From contig CAVTJK010000004.1 in NCBI GenBank assembly GCA_963734965.1, positions 1,798,001 through 1,862,000 of the forward strand: DNA of 64,000 nt, read 5' to 3'. The stretch comes from UBA4742 sp963734965. Lineage in GTDB: Bacteria > Actinomycetota > Acidimicrobiia > Acidimicrobiales > Acidimicrobilacustridaceae. Shown here one piece after another: positions 17,673 to 27,852 of this stretch. Position 1 is the stretch's first letter; each line of letters starts with the position of its first letter. The translations under genes and the position numbers were made by a program. The notes beneath the pieces are model-generated. The model saw nothing but the letters and a program-made list of their open reading frames with translations, was not told where the DNA came from and did no database searches.

Positions 17673-20600
17673 GCCGGCGCCGCCAGGCCAGCAACCAGGC
17701 TCCCCCGCTGATGAGCGCGGCTGCCACCAGCAGCAAGATGACGATGTCGGCACCCGTCAGCGGCAGCGTGCCTTCGCCCTGGGTCGCGGTGCTCGGGCCC
17801 ACGGCGACACCCGTCGTGGAGGGAGGCGCGGTCGGCGCGGCGGTCGTCGGCGGGGTCGTCGGGGGCGGGACGACGGCGGCGTCGGTCGACACAGCTCCCC
17901 GAGTTGTGGGCGTCGCAGTTGTACGAACCCCACTCGGGGTCGGCGGTCCCGGTCGTGTGCCACACGAGCAGATCGCCGTCCCGGCGCTGCTGGGCGACCT
18001 CGAGGTGGCCGTCGCCGTCCCAGTCCCCCACCGCCGGCGTGCCGATGCGTCCACCCACCGGTGAGCTTGGGCCAGCCCGCCGGCGAACGTCCCGGTCGCG
18101 TCGAAGGCGTCGAGGGTGTACAGGCCGTTGCCGGCGATCACCTCGTTGTGACCGTCGCCGTCGAGGTCGGCGATGGCCGGCGCCACGAACAGGGCCAGGT
18201 CGGCCGTCGTCTGCGGCGACCCCGGCAGCTCGTTGCCGGTGGCGCCGTCCCAGGTCGAGAGCTGGTCGTCGTTGGGCAGCTGGAGGTCGGGCGCGAGCAG
18301 GTCGATGAAGCGGGTCAGCCCGGCGGTGTTGGCCGCGATCTCCTTGGTGCCACCGCCCTGGAGCTCGCCGATCGTCGGACCCGAGAGCCCGATGAGCGAG
18401 GCCACGATGTCGTTCGAGTTGCGATCGGCGCCGAAGCGGCCGCGTTCTGCAGCGCGAGCCCGCCCGCCCACGCCACGGGGATGTCGCCCGCCGGCGGTCG
18501 TCGCCGTAGACGCTGTGACCGTGCGCGTCGAGCACGTAGAGGGTTCCGGCCGACGAGGCGGCCACGATCTCGGGGCCCGGGTGGGTGGGGTCGACATCGC
18601 CGACCGACCGCGGGCATGGCCACGCCGTCACCGATCGTCGGCAGCAACGACGGTGGCCAGCTGGCTGAGCTTGGCCGGCCAGCCCGGGAGGTAGGCCTGG
18701 GCGTCGGGGTTGGCCGACGACGTTGGGGTTGCGGGCATCGGTGCCCTCAGGCGAGATCACGTACAGCCGCGAGTTGCCGGGCGTGCCGGCCGCGCCGAGC
18801 AGGCCGAGCACGTCGGCGCCGTCGCCGATGTTCGGGCGGCTCGACGTACTGCTCCTGCGCCCCCGACGACGATCTCGGGTCGGCCGTCGCCGTTGACGTC
18901 GGCCACCGTCGGCGTGGCGATGAGCTCACCGCCTTCCCGCACCCCCGAACCCGGCGCGAAGGTCACCTCGTTGCTGACCGGATCGACCGGCGACACCTTG
19001 GTCGGGTCGACGAGCAGCACGGGGAAGCCGGCCACCGGCGAGCCGTCGGCGTGCCAGGCGTAGACGTGGCGGTCCATGGCGCGCGGCCACGATCTCGAGC
19101 GTGCCGTCGCCGTCGAGGTCGCCGAGCGACGGCGAGCTGGCGAACGCAGGCTTGGTCCGGTTGAACTCGTTCTGGTCGCTCGGGTTGTCGCGCGAGTACG
19201 CCGGGTTCACCGCCATGGTCGCCAGCCGTTGCGCCGGTGGCCGACCACACGTACGACCTTGCCGTCGAGGTCGGTGTCGACGATCTCGAGGTGGCCGTCG
19301 TGGTCGAGGTCGCCGACGGCGGGCGCACCCACTCCGAAGGCGCCGCGGTGGACGGGGATGTGATCGGCCTGCGCGGTCGGCGAGCTCGGCGTTCCACCAG
19401 GGCGACACGTCAGCCAGGAGGGGGAAGCCCGGGCAGCTCGCTCATGTCGGAGCGGTAGGCGTGGATCTCGCCGTCGGCCGTCGCCAGCAGCAGCTCCTGG
19501 TGACCGTCGCCGAGGAGGTCGACGAAGCGCGGGCTCGACGTGCTGACCCCGGCGATCTTCATCGGCGAGCCCGGCGACGAGATCGGGGTCGTCGTGGACG
19601 AACACCTGCTTCTGCATCTCGCCCGTCTGATCCGTCGTCCGTCGCCGCCGTGCGGCGGTGACGACGACGCGGATGCGCACCGAGAACTTCTCCTCGTCGG
19701 GGCGGTTCTGGTTCGTCGGGTCGACGGGGGCGCCGTGGCCCGTCGATCGGGCAGGCGAGGCCGCGATCGAGGCCAGGTCGAGGGTGGCCAGCGTCCCCGA
19801 CGCCGGGCGCGGTCAAGCCCGGTGCCCGAGCCGGCCACGGTCCAGTGGTCGGTCGCCGGGTAGAGCGGCGGCTGCGAGGCCGGGCGCCCACTCGACCCGG
19901 TAGTCGTAGGAGTCGAGCCCGCGGCGCGGCCACGCGCCCGGTGACGGCGGCCGTGCCCGTGGTGGGCAGCACGTCGAACCAGGCCGGCGCGTCGATCATG
20001 GCCTCGGGCGGGATGCGCCCGTCGCGCACGCGCCTTGAGCATCTCGTACGCGTTGACCCGGCCGTAGCCGAACGTGCGCGTCCCAGCCCGTCGTGGTCGG
20101 GTAGCGCACGGTGTCGAGGATCGGGTTGCCGTTCGGCGTGCCGAAGTTGTTGGCCGGGTCGACGGCGTTGGGGGTCGAGAAGTCGATGTCGTCGGCGGTC
20201 GAGCGCGCACGATCTGCATGGCCTCGTCGGCCGAGAGCACGTTGTCGCCGGGCTGCCACGACGTCAGAGCCGGGTTCGGCGCGATGCCGAGCTGGCGGGC
20301 GTAGCTCTCGATCAGCCCGACCATGCCCGCCGACTCGCCCGTCGCCTCGGACGAGCAACTGCTCGACGGGACGCTCACGAAGGTGTGGCCGCCGAAGTTG
20401 GTGCAGCCGTTGAGCGCCAGGTAGCCCGTCGATCGTGCCTCCGCCGAGCGGGTTGCTGGTCAAGGTCGTCACCGAGTTCACGTCCATCGTGTGCTCGAGC
20501 GACGCCGGCAGGTTCGGGTGCTTCGACGCCTCGTCGGCCATCGACGCCACGACGACCACGCCGCGGTGGTAGGCGGCGTCGATGGCCTCCTGGGCCTGGC

Positions 20601-21499
20601 GAGGGTCGTTGAGCGCGCCGAGCGCCTCCTGGATGACGTCGGCACCCGAGTCGAGGCCGAACAGCACGCCGGCCGCGAAGCGACCGCCGTCGGCGATGAA
20701 CGAGTCGCCGACCCGCACCGGGATGAACAGGCAGCTCGGACAGGTCCCCACGATCCCGGTGCCGTTGGCGGCCGCGCGTCGAGTCCTTGGCCTCGCCGGT
20801 GCCGTGGCCGTAGTCGACGGTGTCGAGCGGGTCGTTGTCGCCGTAGAGGAAGTCCCAGCCGGAGATGTCGTCGACGTAGCCGTCGTGGTCGTCGTCGGTG
20901 CCGTTCGAATAGGTCGGGTTGAGGATGAGGTCCTCGGGGTCGGCCACGCCGTTGCCGTTGAGGTCGGGGATGGGCGCCGAAGTCGGTGATGTTGAACACG
21001 CCGTCGTGGTTGCAGTCACCGTCGGCGACCGCCGGCCAGCAGGGCGGCTTGCGCCTCGCCGAGGTTGATGTAGGCCTTGGTGGCCAGGTCGGCCATCGAG
21101 CCGGGATCGCGCCAGCCGATGCCCGAGTCGAGGATGGCGATGCGCACCGACGGGGCTGCCCTCGCGACAACCCCCAGGCCAGGTCGACGGCCGCGCCCTT
21201 CTGGCCGCACTGGTTCTGCGGTGAGTCGACCAGCGCCGGACTGGGATCGCGCAGCGAGGTGCGCTTGTAGTCGTTGCGGTCGAACTCGGCCGGCAGCGAG
21301 GCCGGCTCGTCGGCCGGGCCGTAGCGCCAGTTGGTGCAGTCGAGCGGCGTCGGCCGGGACCCGCGCGGGCGGCCGACGACACCGGTCGGGCGAGCGGGGG
21401 CTGGATGCGGAACCCGCTCGCGGACCAGCACCCGCCGGTGAGCGCGACCACCACGAAGAGCGCCGTCACGAAGCCGTTCACGACGCTGGGCCAATCCAT
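17656..21499 (-). CDS. LPxTG-anchored subtilisin-like protease with FG-GAP repeats (frameshifted)
   Basis: Very large secreted protein, about 1,280 residues if repaired. The N-terminus has a hydrophobic segment ending ALTGGC, either a signal peptide or a weak lipobox. A peptidase S8 domain follows with the catalytic triad: Asp in AILDSGIGW, His in DYGHGTGEA, Ser in ATGESAGMVG (GES instead of the usual GTS). Then come at least six FG-GAP/VCBS-like units with Ca-loop cores such as DWDGDGHLEV, DLDGDGHNEV, DVNGDGRPEI, DLDGDGTLEI and DLDHDGHLEI. The C-terminus is a Thr/Pro-rich stalk, LPLTG, a hydrophobic helix and RRR, a sortase sorting signal. A dozen or more single-base frame breaks scatter through the gene. 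ATG start at 21499. Confidence 0.82.
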
Positions 21500-21599
21500 T
21501 CCCCCGAGCTCGACGGCGCGGCTGGCCGCGCGCCGACGGGGCCGACGCTACTGCCTGGCGTCGGAGGGAGGCGATTGGGTCGGCGTCGACGTCCGCCCG

Positions 21600-21605
21600 T
21601 ACCCT
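21600..21605 (+). promoter_or_regulatory. -10 box of leaderless ctaA (TACCCT)
   Basis: TACCCT ends 6 nt before the GTG at 21612. A TAGCGT on the opposite strand near 21545 may serve the divergent subtilase gene. Confidence 0.5.
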
Positions 21606-21611
21606 CGCGCC

Positions 21612-22561
21612 GTGCGCCTCCCCCGCCTCTCGGCCGCGCAGTACCGCCGCATCACCCTGGTCGTGGTGCTGGCGGTGTGCGCCATCATCGTCACCGGAGC
21701 CGCGGTGCGCCTGACCGACTCGGGCCTCGGCTGCTCGGACTGGCCGAACTGCACGCGCAACCACTTCGTGGCCAAGGCCTCAGTTCCACCCGCAGGTCGA
21801 GTTCACTCAACCGCGATCTTCACCGGCGCTCGTCTCGGTGGCGGTGATCATCGCCGTGCTCGGCTCGGTCGCCCGCCGGTCCGCGCCGGCGCGACCTGAT
21901 CTGGTGGTCGCTCGGCTCGTGGCCGGTCTGGTCGGCGACGATCGTGCTCGGCGGCATCGTGGTGCTGTCCCACCTGTGGCCCCCCTTCGTGATGGCCCAC
22001 TTCCTGCTGTCGTGCGCTCATCGTCTGGAACGCCGTCGTGCTCCACGATCGGGCCGGCCACTCCGACACGCCCGGGGTCGCTGACCGTGTCGCCGGGCCA
22101 GCGCAACCTGGCCCGCGTCCATGGTCGGCGGCGGCCGGCGCCGTGCTGGTCACCGGCACGATCGTGACCGGCACCGGACCCCACGGCGGCGATCAGCACG
22201 TCAAGCGGCTGCCGTTCCTCGTCGAGGACGTGGCCCGCATCCACAGCCTCACCGCCTGGGCGCTTCCTCGCCCTGACCGTCGTCGTCGCTGGTGGTGCTG
22301 GCACCGCACCGGCGCCAGCCGCGGTGACCGAGCGCCGCGGCTCGGAGCTGATCGCCCTGATCGTGGCCCAGGGCGCGCTCGGTTACACCCAGTACTTCCT
22401 CGGCGTCCCGCCGGCGCTGGTGCTGCTGCACGTCACCGGGGCAGTGGCGGTGTGGGTGACGCGCTGCGCTTCTACCTCGGCCTGTTCGCCCACCCCGAGG
22501 CCGAGCCCGCTCGAGTCGAGCGCGAGCCCGTGGGCCGGTCCCGCGGTCGAGCCGGACGTGA
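21612..22561 (+). CDS. ctaA: Heme A synthase, COX15/CtaA family (frameshifted)
   Basis: Membrane enzyme oxidising heme O to heme A for the aa3 oxidase. The N-terminus RRITLVVVLAVCAIIVTGAAVRLTDSGLGCSDWP is the COX15 family signature, and the HFVAK region follows. Further fragments give VLGGIVVLSHLWPPFVMAHFLLS with conserved His, and ALGYTQYFLGVPPALVLLHVTGA in the second half of the internally duplicated fold. At least seven frame breaks occur (near 21778, 21822, 21890, 21938, 22010, 22100 and 22460). The stop is uncertain; the TGA at 22559 gives a sensible C-terminus just before clpS. It is unlinked to ctaB in the window. Confidence 0.85.
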
Positions 22562-22593
22562 ACGCAACGAGGGGATACGACACGGTCCCGCCG

Positions 22594-22918
22594 ATGGGCG
22601 ACAATGGTCTGATGCAGGCGGCCGCGCCGATGCCGAGTCCCGTCGAGGTCGACGAGCCCATCCGACGACACCGACCTCGACCTCGATCGTCCGTGGGTCG
22701 TGCATCGTGTGGAACGACCCCATCAACCTCATGGACTACGTCACCTTCGTCTTCCAGAAGCTCTTCGGCTACAGCCTCGAGAAGGCGCAGCAGCCTGATG
22801 CTCGACGTCCACGAGAAGGGTCGGGCCAGCGTGTCGACCGGCGTCGCGCGAGAAGGCCGAGTTCGACGTGTTCCGCCTCCACGAGCATGGCCTGTGGGCC
22901 ACCATGCAGCAGGACTGA
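22594..22918 (+). CDS. clpS: ATP-dependent Clp protease adaptor ClpS (frameshifted)
   Basis: Adaptor delivering N-degron substrates to ClpAP/ClpCP. The core WNDPINLMDYVTFVFQKLFGYSLEKA contains the Asn-Asp of the ClpS N-degron pocket, followed after breaks by LMLDVHEKGRASVSTG and KAEFDVFRLHEHGLWATMQQD, which match actinobacterial ClpS to the C-terminus. The frame breaks near 22664, 22693, 22795 and 22848, each repaired by one base. The start is probably the ATG at 22594. It is followed 6 nt later by a DUF2017 gene, the usual actinobacterial pairing. Confidence 0.88.
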
Positions 22919-22924
22919 GCGCCC

Positions 22925-23412
22925 ATGCCTCGAGGGTTCAGCTTGGCCGGGCGCATGGGCTGGCTGCCGCTGGTCGAGACGGTGCCCGGTGGCTACCGGG
23001 TCAACCTCGGTCGGGCCGAGCAACGCGTCGTCATGGAGTGCCTCGACGAGCTGCGCGTGATGCTGGCCAACCAGGATCCGGCCACTCGCCGGCTGTTCCC
23101 GACGGCGTACGTGACCGACCCCGAGCTCGACGCCGAGTACCAGCAGCTGGTCGGCGACGACCTGCTGACCGGTCAGCTCGAAGCCCTCGACATCGTGGAG
23201 CGCACGATCGACGGCCAGATCGTCGACCGCGGCGAGCTCGAGGCGTGGATGCGGGCGGTCAACGGGGTCCGCCTCGCTCTCGGCACCCGCTCGACGTGGG
23301 CGAGGAGGAAGCGGTCGAGATCGACCCCGACGATCCCAACGCCCACCTGATGTTCGTCTATCAGGTGCTGACCGTCATCCTCGGCGCCGTCGTCCAGGCC
23401 CTGACCGGCTAG
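22925..23412 (+). CDS. DUF2017 family protein (one frameshift)
   Basis: About 162 residues of the DUF2017 family, commonly found directly after clpS in actinobacteria; function unknown. It is a soluble, acidic, mostly helical protein: NLGRAEQRVVMECLDELRVML near the N-terminus, a central AYVTDPELDAEYQQLVGDDLL, and LEAWMRAVNGVRLALGTR before a frame break near 23288, after which LDVGEEEAVEIDPDDPN and MFVYQVLTVILGAVVQALTG complete the family C-terminus. ATG start at 22925. Its location suggests a role connected with Clp proteolysis. Confidence 0.85.
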
Positions 23413-23439
23413 GCCCGTCGACAGTCCGGCGGGCCGGGT

Positions 23440-23460
23440 TCGCCATCCGCGACATGGCGA
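23440..23460. terminator. Hairpin after the clpS-DUF2017 operon
   Basis: TCGCCAT and ATGGCGA form a perfect 7-bp stem with a 7-nt loop, 28 nt after the DUF2017 stop and 27 nt from the convergent zincin gene. No U-tract. Confidence 0.5.
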
Positions 23461-23486
23461 TCAGCAGCTGCGCTCCGCTGCCCGCG

Positions 23487-25522
23487 TCAGTGGCAGGCGG
23501 CGACGGCGGCGGAGACGGCGGCGGGATCGTCCTTCTCGGCGGTCGCGCTCTTGCCGGTGATGTCGTCGATCGACAGTCGGGCGATGGTGCCGTTGCTCAC
23601 GCACTCGGCGACCGAGTCGGGGAAGTGGGCTTTGGCCATCTCCTCGGCGATCTCGATGCGAGCCTCGATCACTCCCAGGGCGTCGGTCGAGTGATCGGTC
23701 CCCGTGAGCTTCACCGACTTGCCAGGATCGCACGTGATCAGCTCGATGGTGTCGTTGCCGGAGTTGGTGATGGCCGCATCGGTGCTCGGCCCCGCCGCCT
23801 TCCACTTCTCGAGCAACGTCTCGACGGTGGTGGCGCCACCGGCGCTGGTCGCCTTGTAGCGCAAGGCGACAGCAGACCCGGCCTGACTTCTCCTTGTAGG
23901 TCAGGGTGGTGTCGGCCGACCAGTTGTCGACCACCTTGATGGCGTCGTGGATGTCGAGGCGGCGGGCCAGCATCAGGTACCAGCTCATCGCCCCGAACGT
24001 CGCGTCGCCGTTCTCGACTCGCGTCTGGCCCGCCTGCAGCTTGACCGGGGCCAAGGTCGTCGTGGGCGTCGGCGACGAGGGCTGCGCCAGATAGGTGAAG
24101 ATGTCCATCAGCGCCGCCGTGGTGGCCGGCGGGTGCTGGATGGCCTGGTTGATGGCCTCGTTGCCGCCGCGAGTCTTCAACAGGTCGACGAAGGCGGGGC
24201 CGACGATGTAGGGCTCGGCCTGCTGGGCGACGAGGACGTCGGGGATGCCCGAGTAGGCCTGGTCCGATCCCTGGTCCTCGGCCTTGTGGTACGTGTCCTG
24301 ATCGGCCGTCGACATCGTCTCGGCGTAGGCGTTCTGCACGACGACGGCGTCGCCTTCGACGACGGTGCGGAAGGCCAGCTGGCGGATCGTCCTTGAGCGA
24401 GTCCTCGCGGTGGAGATCGAAGTACTGGTCCTGCAGCGCGTGGGTCAGCTCGTGGGCCAGCGTCACTCGCACGTCGGGGGTCAGCTCCGTGCCCTTGACC
24501 CTGACCTTCTGGTCCTTCGGGTTGTAGTAGGCGAGGATCCCGCCTGAGTTGAGGTCGTTCTCCTGCTTGAACAGGTCGACCTTGCCGTCGATCAGACCGA
24601 TGGCGCGCAGGCTGGCTTCGGAGCTCTCGATCTCGGCCTTGTCCTTGGCCGAAAGCGAGTCCGAGGACGTGGTGACCGTCTTGTTGAACTCCTTGGCCGG
24701 CAGGTACAGGACCTCGACCGGATGCTTGAAGGTGAGCCCGCGCTCGTGCTCGTCGAAGTGGACGATGGGCAGGATGCGGCTGTCCCACTGCTTGGGATAG
24801 GCGGTGGCCTTGTCCCGGGTGCCGACGAAGGTCACGACGGTGGCGCCGATGAGCACCACGGCGATGATGGCCAGCCCGATGATCAGGCCCTTCGTGCGAC
24901 GTGGCGCCGGCGGCACCGGGTAGCCCGGAGGCGGTCCTTGGCCGGGGCCGTACCAGCCCGGAGGTGGCGATCCCGGAGGACCCGAGGGCCACGCCGTCCC
25001 GCCCGGAGCGGGCGGCGGGGTCCACGCCGATGGGCCCGCGGGCGCGGTCGACGTCGGCCACGTCGTCGGCGCCGCCGGTGGGGGTGATCCCCACGCGCCC
25101 GGCGGAGCCGGAGTCGTCGGGGGCTGACCGGGGACCGACCACGACGCCGGGGCGCCGGACGGAGCGGGTGGCGCCGAGGTGGGGGCGCCGGGCGCAACCG
25201 GAGGCGGAGGTGGCGGCGGGGGCGACGGCGGAACGGCAGCCGGCGGCCCAGGCGGGCGAGGGTCCTGGGTGGGGGTCGGCCACACCGGAGGGGCCACATT
25301 GGTCACCGGCGCCGGCGCCGGGGCCGGCGTGGGCCAGGCCGGAGCCGGCGCGGAGTGCGGTGCCACCGGGGGCGCAACGGCGCCGACGGGCGGAGGAGCG
25401 ACCGCGGGAGGTGTGGGCGCGGTCTTCGGCGTGGGAGTGGACTCAGCGGGCGCTGACGAGGGCTCCTCGCCGTCATCGGGGGCCGGAGTCGGGATGGCGC
25501 CCCAGGGCGGGATCTCGGTCAT
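23487..25522 (-). CDS. Proline-rich membrane-anchored zincin metallopeptidase-like protein (frameshifted)
   Basis: About 680 residues if repaired. Residues 1-210 are extremely Pro/Ala-rich and predicted to be disordered. A single membrane helix follows (GLIIGLAIIAVVLIGATVV), then a large extracytoplasmic domain containing HELTHALQDQYFDLHRED, a zincin-type HExxH motif (HELTH) with a downstream acidic patch. The last third (DDITGKSATAEKDDPA) is acidic and ends in a Cys-His. Frame breaks near 24390 and 23885. A TATGAT box lies 11 nt before the ATG at 25522. The topology is N-terminus in, peptidase domain out. I cannot name the family. Confidence 0.65.
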
Positions 25523-25620
25523 GGTGGTTTCCGATCATATGGCTGGGGGTGCGAAAGAAGGGGTAAGGCCGAAGCGGTCAGATGCCCGGCGGGGCGCGGG
25601 ATCCTGGGTCACATCGAGAG

Positions 25621-25648
25621 GGTTCCCCGTCCGCCGCGACGGGGAACC
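25621..25648. repeat. Perfect 11-bp hairpin upstream of tRNA-Glu
   Basis: GGTTCCCCGTC and GACGGGGAACC pair perfectly around a 6-nt loop. It lies between the divergent zincin gene and tRNA-Glu, where no transcript is expected to end. The rest of 25523-25702 holds only the possible tRNA promoter box TATCGT at 25676-25681. Confidence 0.6.
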
Positions 25649-25702
25649 TCGTCGGGCTCGACGGCGGGGCTCTGGTATCGTGGGAGGCCCCTCGGGAAGC
25701 GA

Positions 25703-25778
25703 GCCCCCATCGTCCAGTGGCCCAGGACGCCGCCCTTTCAAGGCGGTAACACGGGTTCGAATCCCGTTGGGGGTGCCA
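25703..25778 (+). tRNA. tRNA-Glu (UUC)
   Basis: Full cloverleaf: acceptor GCCCCCA, anticodon loop CTTTCAA with anticodon TTC, T-arm ACGGG-TTCGAAT-CCCGT, discriminator G and encoded CCA. TATCGT at 25676 is a plausible -10. Confidence 0.96.
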
Positions 25779-26062
25779 CACCGTCTCGGCGGATCACCCG
25801 GATGATGGAGGCGGCGGAGCCCCGGCCGGCGACCTGATGAGGAGTTCGCTCGACTGGTGGAGGACATCGCTCGGTCTCTATCGTCTGGCGCCGATGACGC
25901 CTTGACCACGTTTGGGCGGGACCACTGCCCGTGCGGGTGGCCGCCACGGCCGGGAGATACTTGGCGTCGGACGGGCGGGCTCGTGTAGCGTGCCCTCCGC
26001 CCCTGGGCTCCGCTCGCCTCGAGAGGCCGGCTCGGGGGTGCATGACCTCGAGCACGTTGCGA

Positions 26063-26140
26063 GGTCCCGTGGTGCAGTTTGGAGTGCACGCCGGCCTGTC
26101 AAGCCGGAGGTCGCGGGTTCAAATCCCGTCGGGACCGCCA
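26063..26140 (+). tRNA. tRNA-Asp (GUC)
   Basis: Acceptor GGTCCCG pairs with CGGGACC. The anticodon loop CTGTCAA carries GTC, the T-loop is TTCAAAT, and CCA is encoded. TTGGCG (25961) and TAGCGT (25986), 19 nt apart, may be its promoter. The 284-nt gap before it holds no gene I can support. Confidence 0.96.
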
Positions 26141-26192
26141 CCCGCGCCGCTGGCCGGCCGGGTCCAGACGGCTGGCCGCGGGCCGGCCGCCC

Positions 26193-26268
26193 GGTCGGGT
26201 AGCTCAGTTGGCAGAGCGTCCGCCTGAAAAGCGGAAGGTCACCGGATCGACGCCGGTCCCGACCACCA
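26193..26268 (+). tRNA. tRNA-Phe (GAA)
   Basis: Acceptor GGTCGGG pairs with CCCGACC. D-arm AGCTCAGTTGGCAGAGC, anticodon loop CTGAAAA with GAA, T-loop TCGACGC (starting TCGA, slightly non-standard), encoded CCA. It is 52 nt after tRNA-Asp and probably co-transcribed with it. Confidence 0.94.
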
Positions 26269-26270
26269 GC

Positions 26271-26295
26271 GAAACCCCTGCCGAGCAGGGGTTTC
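26271..26295 (+). terminator. tRNA operon terminator
   Basis: GAAACCCCTG and CAGGGGTTTC form a perfect 10-bp stem with a 5-nt loop, 2 nt after the tRNA-Phe CCA end. The T-run is inside the stem; no long U-tract follows. A second stem, CCGCCGCG / CGCGGCGG, lies near 26340-26365. Confidence 0.75.
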
Positions 26296-26520
26296 GGCGC
26301 GTCTGAGGCCCGCTCTCCGCCCTCGGAACTGCGGTGGCTCCGCCGCGAAGATCCGTCGCGGCGGCAGATGACCACCCGGGAGGTGGCGAGCTGCCGCCGA
26401 TCGATCAGGGGCGTTGGGTCGAACGTCCCGAATCGGGGCAATGAGTCAAGACCGGGCCGTTCGAGGCCGACGCCGGTGGGGTCGAAGCGACGCATCGGAC
26501 CCGAGGAGCCAGTTCACCTA

Positions 26521-27834
26521 GTGGAATTTCCCAGCCGCGAGACCCCGCACACCATCCAGGATCTGCGCATACCGGCCACCGTCGTCGAGGACCTCGTGCT
26601 CCGGCGGGCTCTGCTCGACGGTCGCACGTCGACCTTGCGCCTGGCCGAGAGCCTGGCCCTGAGCGTGTCGTTGATGGAACGGGTCCTGGAGGACCTGCGC
26701 GACCTGCGCCTCATCGAGGTGGCCAGCTCGGAGGGTCGCAACCTCATGCTCACGCTGTCAGACCTCGGCAAGACGCAGGCCAACGAGCGGATGCAGCTCT
26801 GCCGGTATGTCGGCCCCGTCCCGGTCAGCCTGCACGACTACACGAACGTCGTCGTCGGCCAGGCCGCCCGCCCGTCGATCGACAAGGCCGGTCTCCAGGA
26901 AGCCTTCTCGGACCTGGTGATCGACGAGGCCCTGCTGGCCGAGCTGGGTCCGGCCATCCGCTCGAAGGGCGCCATCTTCCTCTACGGACCCCCCGGCACC
27001 GGCAAGACCTCGATCGCCGAGCGACTGGTGCGCGTGGACCACGACGCCGTGCTCGTCCCCCACGCGGTGCAGGTCGACGGTCAGATCATCACCGTCTTTG
27101 ACCCCGGCGTGCACGTGCCCCTCGATCCCCAGCCCGAGCGCCTCGACCCGCGCTGGATGGCGTGTCGGCGGCCGTCGATCATCGCCGGCGGCGAGCTCAC
27201 GGCGTCGGCGCTCGAGCTCACCCTCGAGAACAGCACCGGCATCTACCTGGCGCCGCTGCAGATGCAGGCCAACAACGGTGTCCTGGTCATCGACGACTTC
27301 GGCCGCCAGCTGGTCACGCCCGAACAGCTGCTCAACCGGTGGATCGTCCCCCTCGACCGCGGCATCGACTACCTCTCGCTGTCGTACGGCTTCAAGTTCA
27401 CGATCCCGTGCATCCCCAAGATCGTCTTCTCGACCAACCTCGAACCGCAGGCGCTGGGCGACGAAGCCTTCTTCCGTCGCATCAAGAGCAAGGTGCTCAT
27501 CCCGGCGATCGGCGACGATCAGTTCGACGAAGTGCTGCGAATCGTCGCCGAGCACCGCGACGTCTCGGTGGCCGTCGGCGCGGCCGAGTACCTGAGGTGG
27601 GTGTCGCGCGAGCGGGGCGACGGGGATCTGCGTCCCTACCTACCGACCAGCGTGTGTGACATCGTCGAATCGATCTGCGACTACGAGGGCATCCCCCGCG
27701 TGCTCGATCGGGCCATGGTCGACCGCGTGGCCACGCTGTACTTCACCCACAACAAGGCCATGACGGGCGCTGTCGATCTCGACGACGATCTCGACTCGTA
27801 CGTGCCCGGGACCTTGGCCGTCTCGGTGTTCTGA
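26521..27834 (+). CDS. AAA-family ATPase with N-terminal winged-helix-like region
   Basis: Intact, about 437 residues. The first 110 residues look like a winged-helix unit (DLVLRRALLDGRTSTLRLAE, RLIEVASSEGRNLMLTLSDLG). An ATPase domain follows with Walker A GPPGTGKTS near residue 158, Walker B GVLVIDDFG near residue 259, a sensor-1-like VFSTN, and an arginine-finger candidate in AFFRRIKSKV. I chose the GTG at 26521 because the earlier in-frame ATG would add low-complexity Arg-rich sequence. Related ATPases of unknown role occur near pilus or secretion genes; no such genes are here. Cytoplasmic, monocistronic, between the tRNAs and the convergent HAD gene. Confidence 0.75.
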   Translation: MEFPSRETPHTIQDLRIPATVVEDLVLRRALLDGRTSTLRLAESLALSVSLMERVLEDLRDLRLIEVASSEGRNLMLTLSDLGKTQANERMQLCRYVGPVPVSLHDYTNVVVGQAARPSIDKAGLQEAFSDLVIDEALLAELGPAIRSKGAIFLYGPPGTGKTSIAERLVRVDHDAVLVPHAVQVDGQIITVFDPGVHVPLDPQPERLDPRWMACRRPSIIAGGELTASALELTLENSTGIYLAPLQMQANNGVLVIDDFGRQLVTPEQLLNRWIVPLDRGIDYLSLSYGFKFTIPCIPKIVFSTNLEPQALGDEAFFRRIKSKVLIPAIGDDQFDEVLRIVAEHRDVSVAVGAAEYLRWVSRERGDGDLRPYLPTSVCDIVESICDYEGIPRVLDRAMVDRVATLYFTHNKAMTGAVDLDDDLDSYVPGTLAVSVF

Positions 27835-27852
27835 GGCGCCCGACCAGCGGGC

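Noticed and set aside
24900..25520. Pro-rich repeat region as a tandem DNA repeat or CRISPR-like array
   Set aside because: The repetition comes from proline and alanine codons in the zincin N-terminus; no fixed repeat unit or spacers are seen.
25535..26495. Minus-strand ORFs across the tRNA genes
   Set aside because: They are antisense to three clear tRNAs and have no protein motifs.
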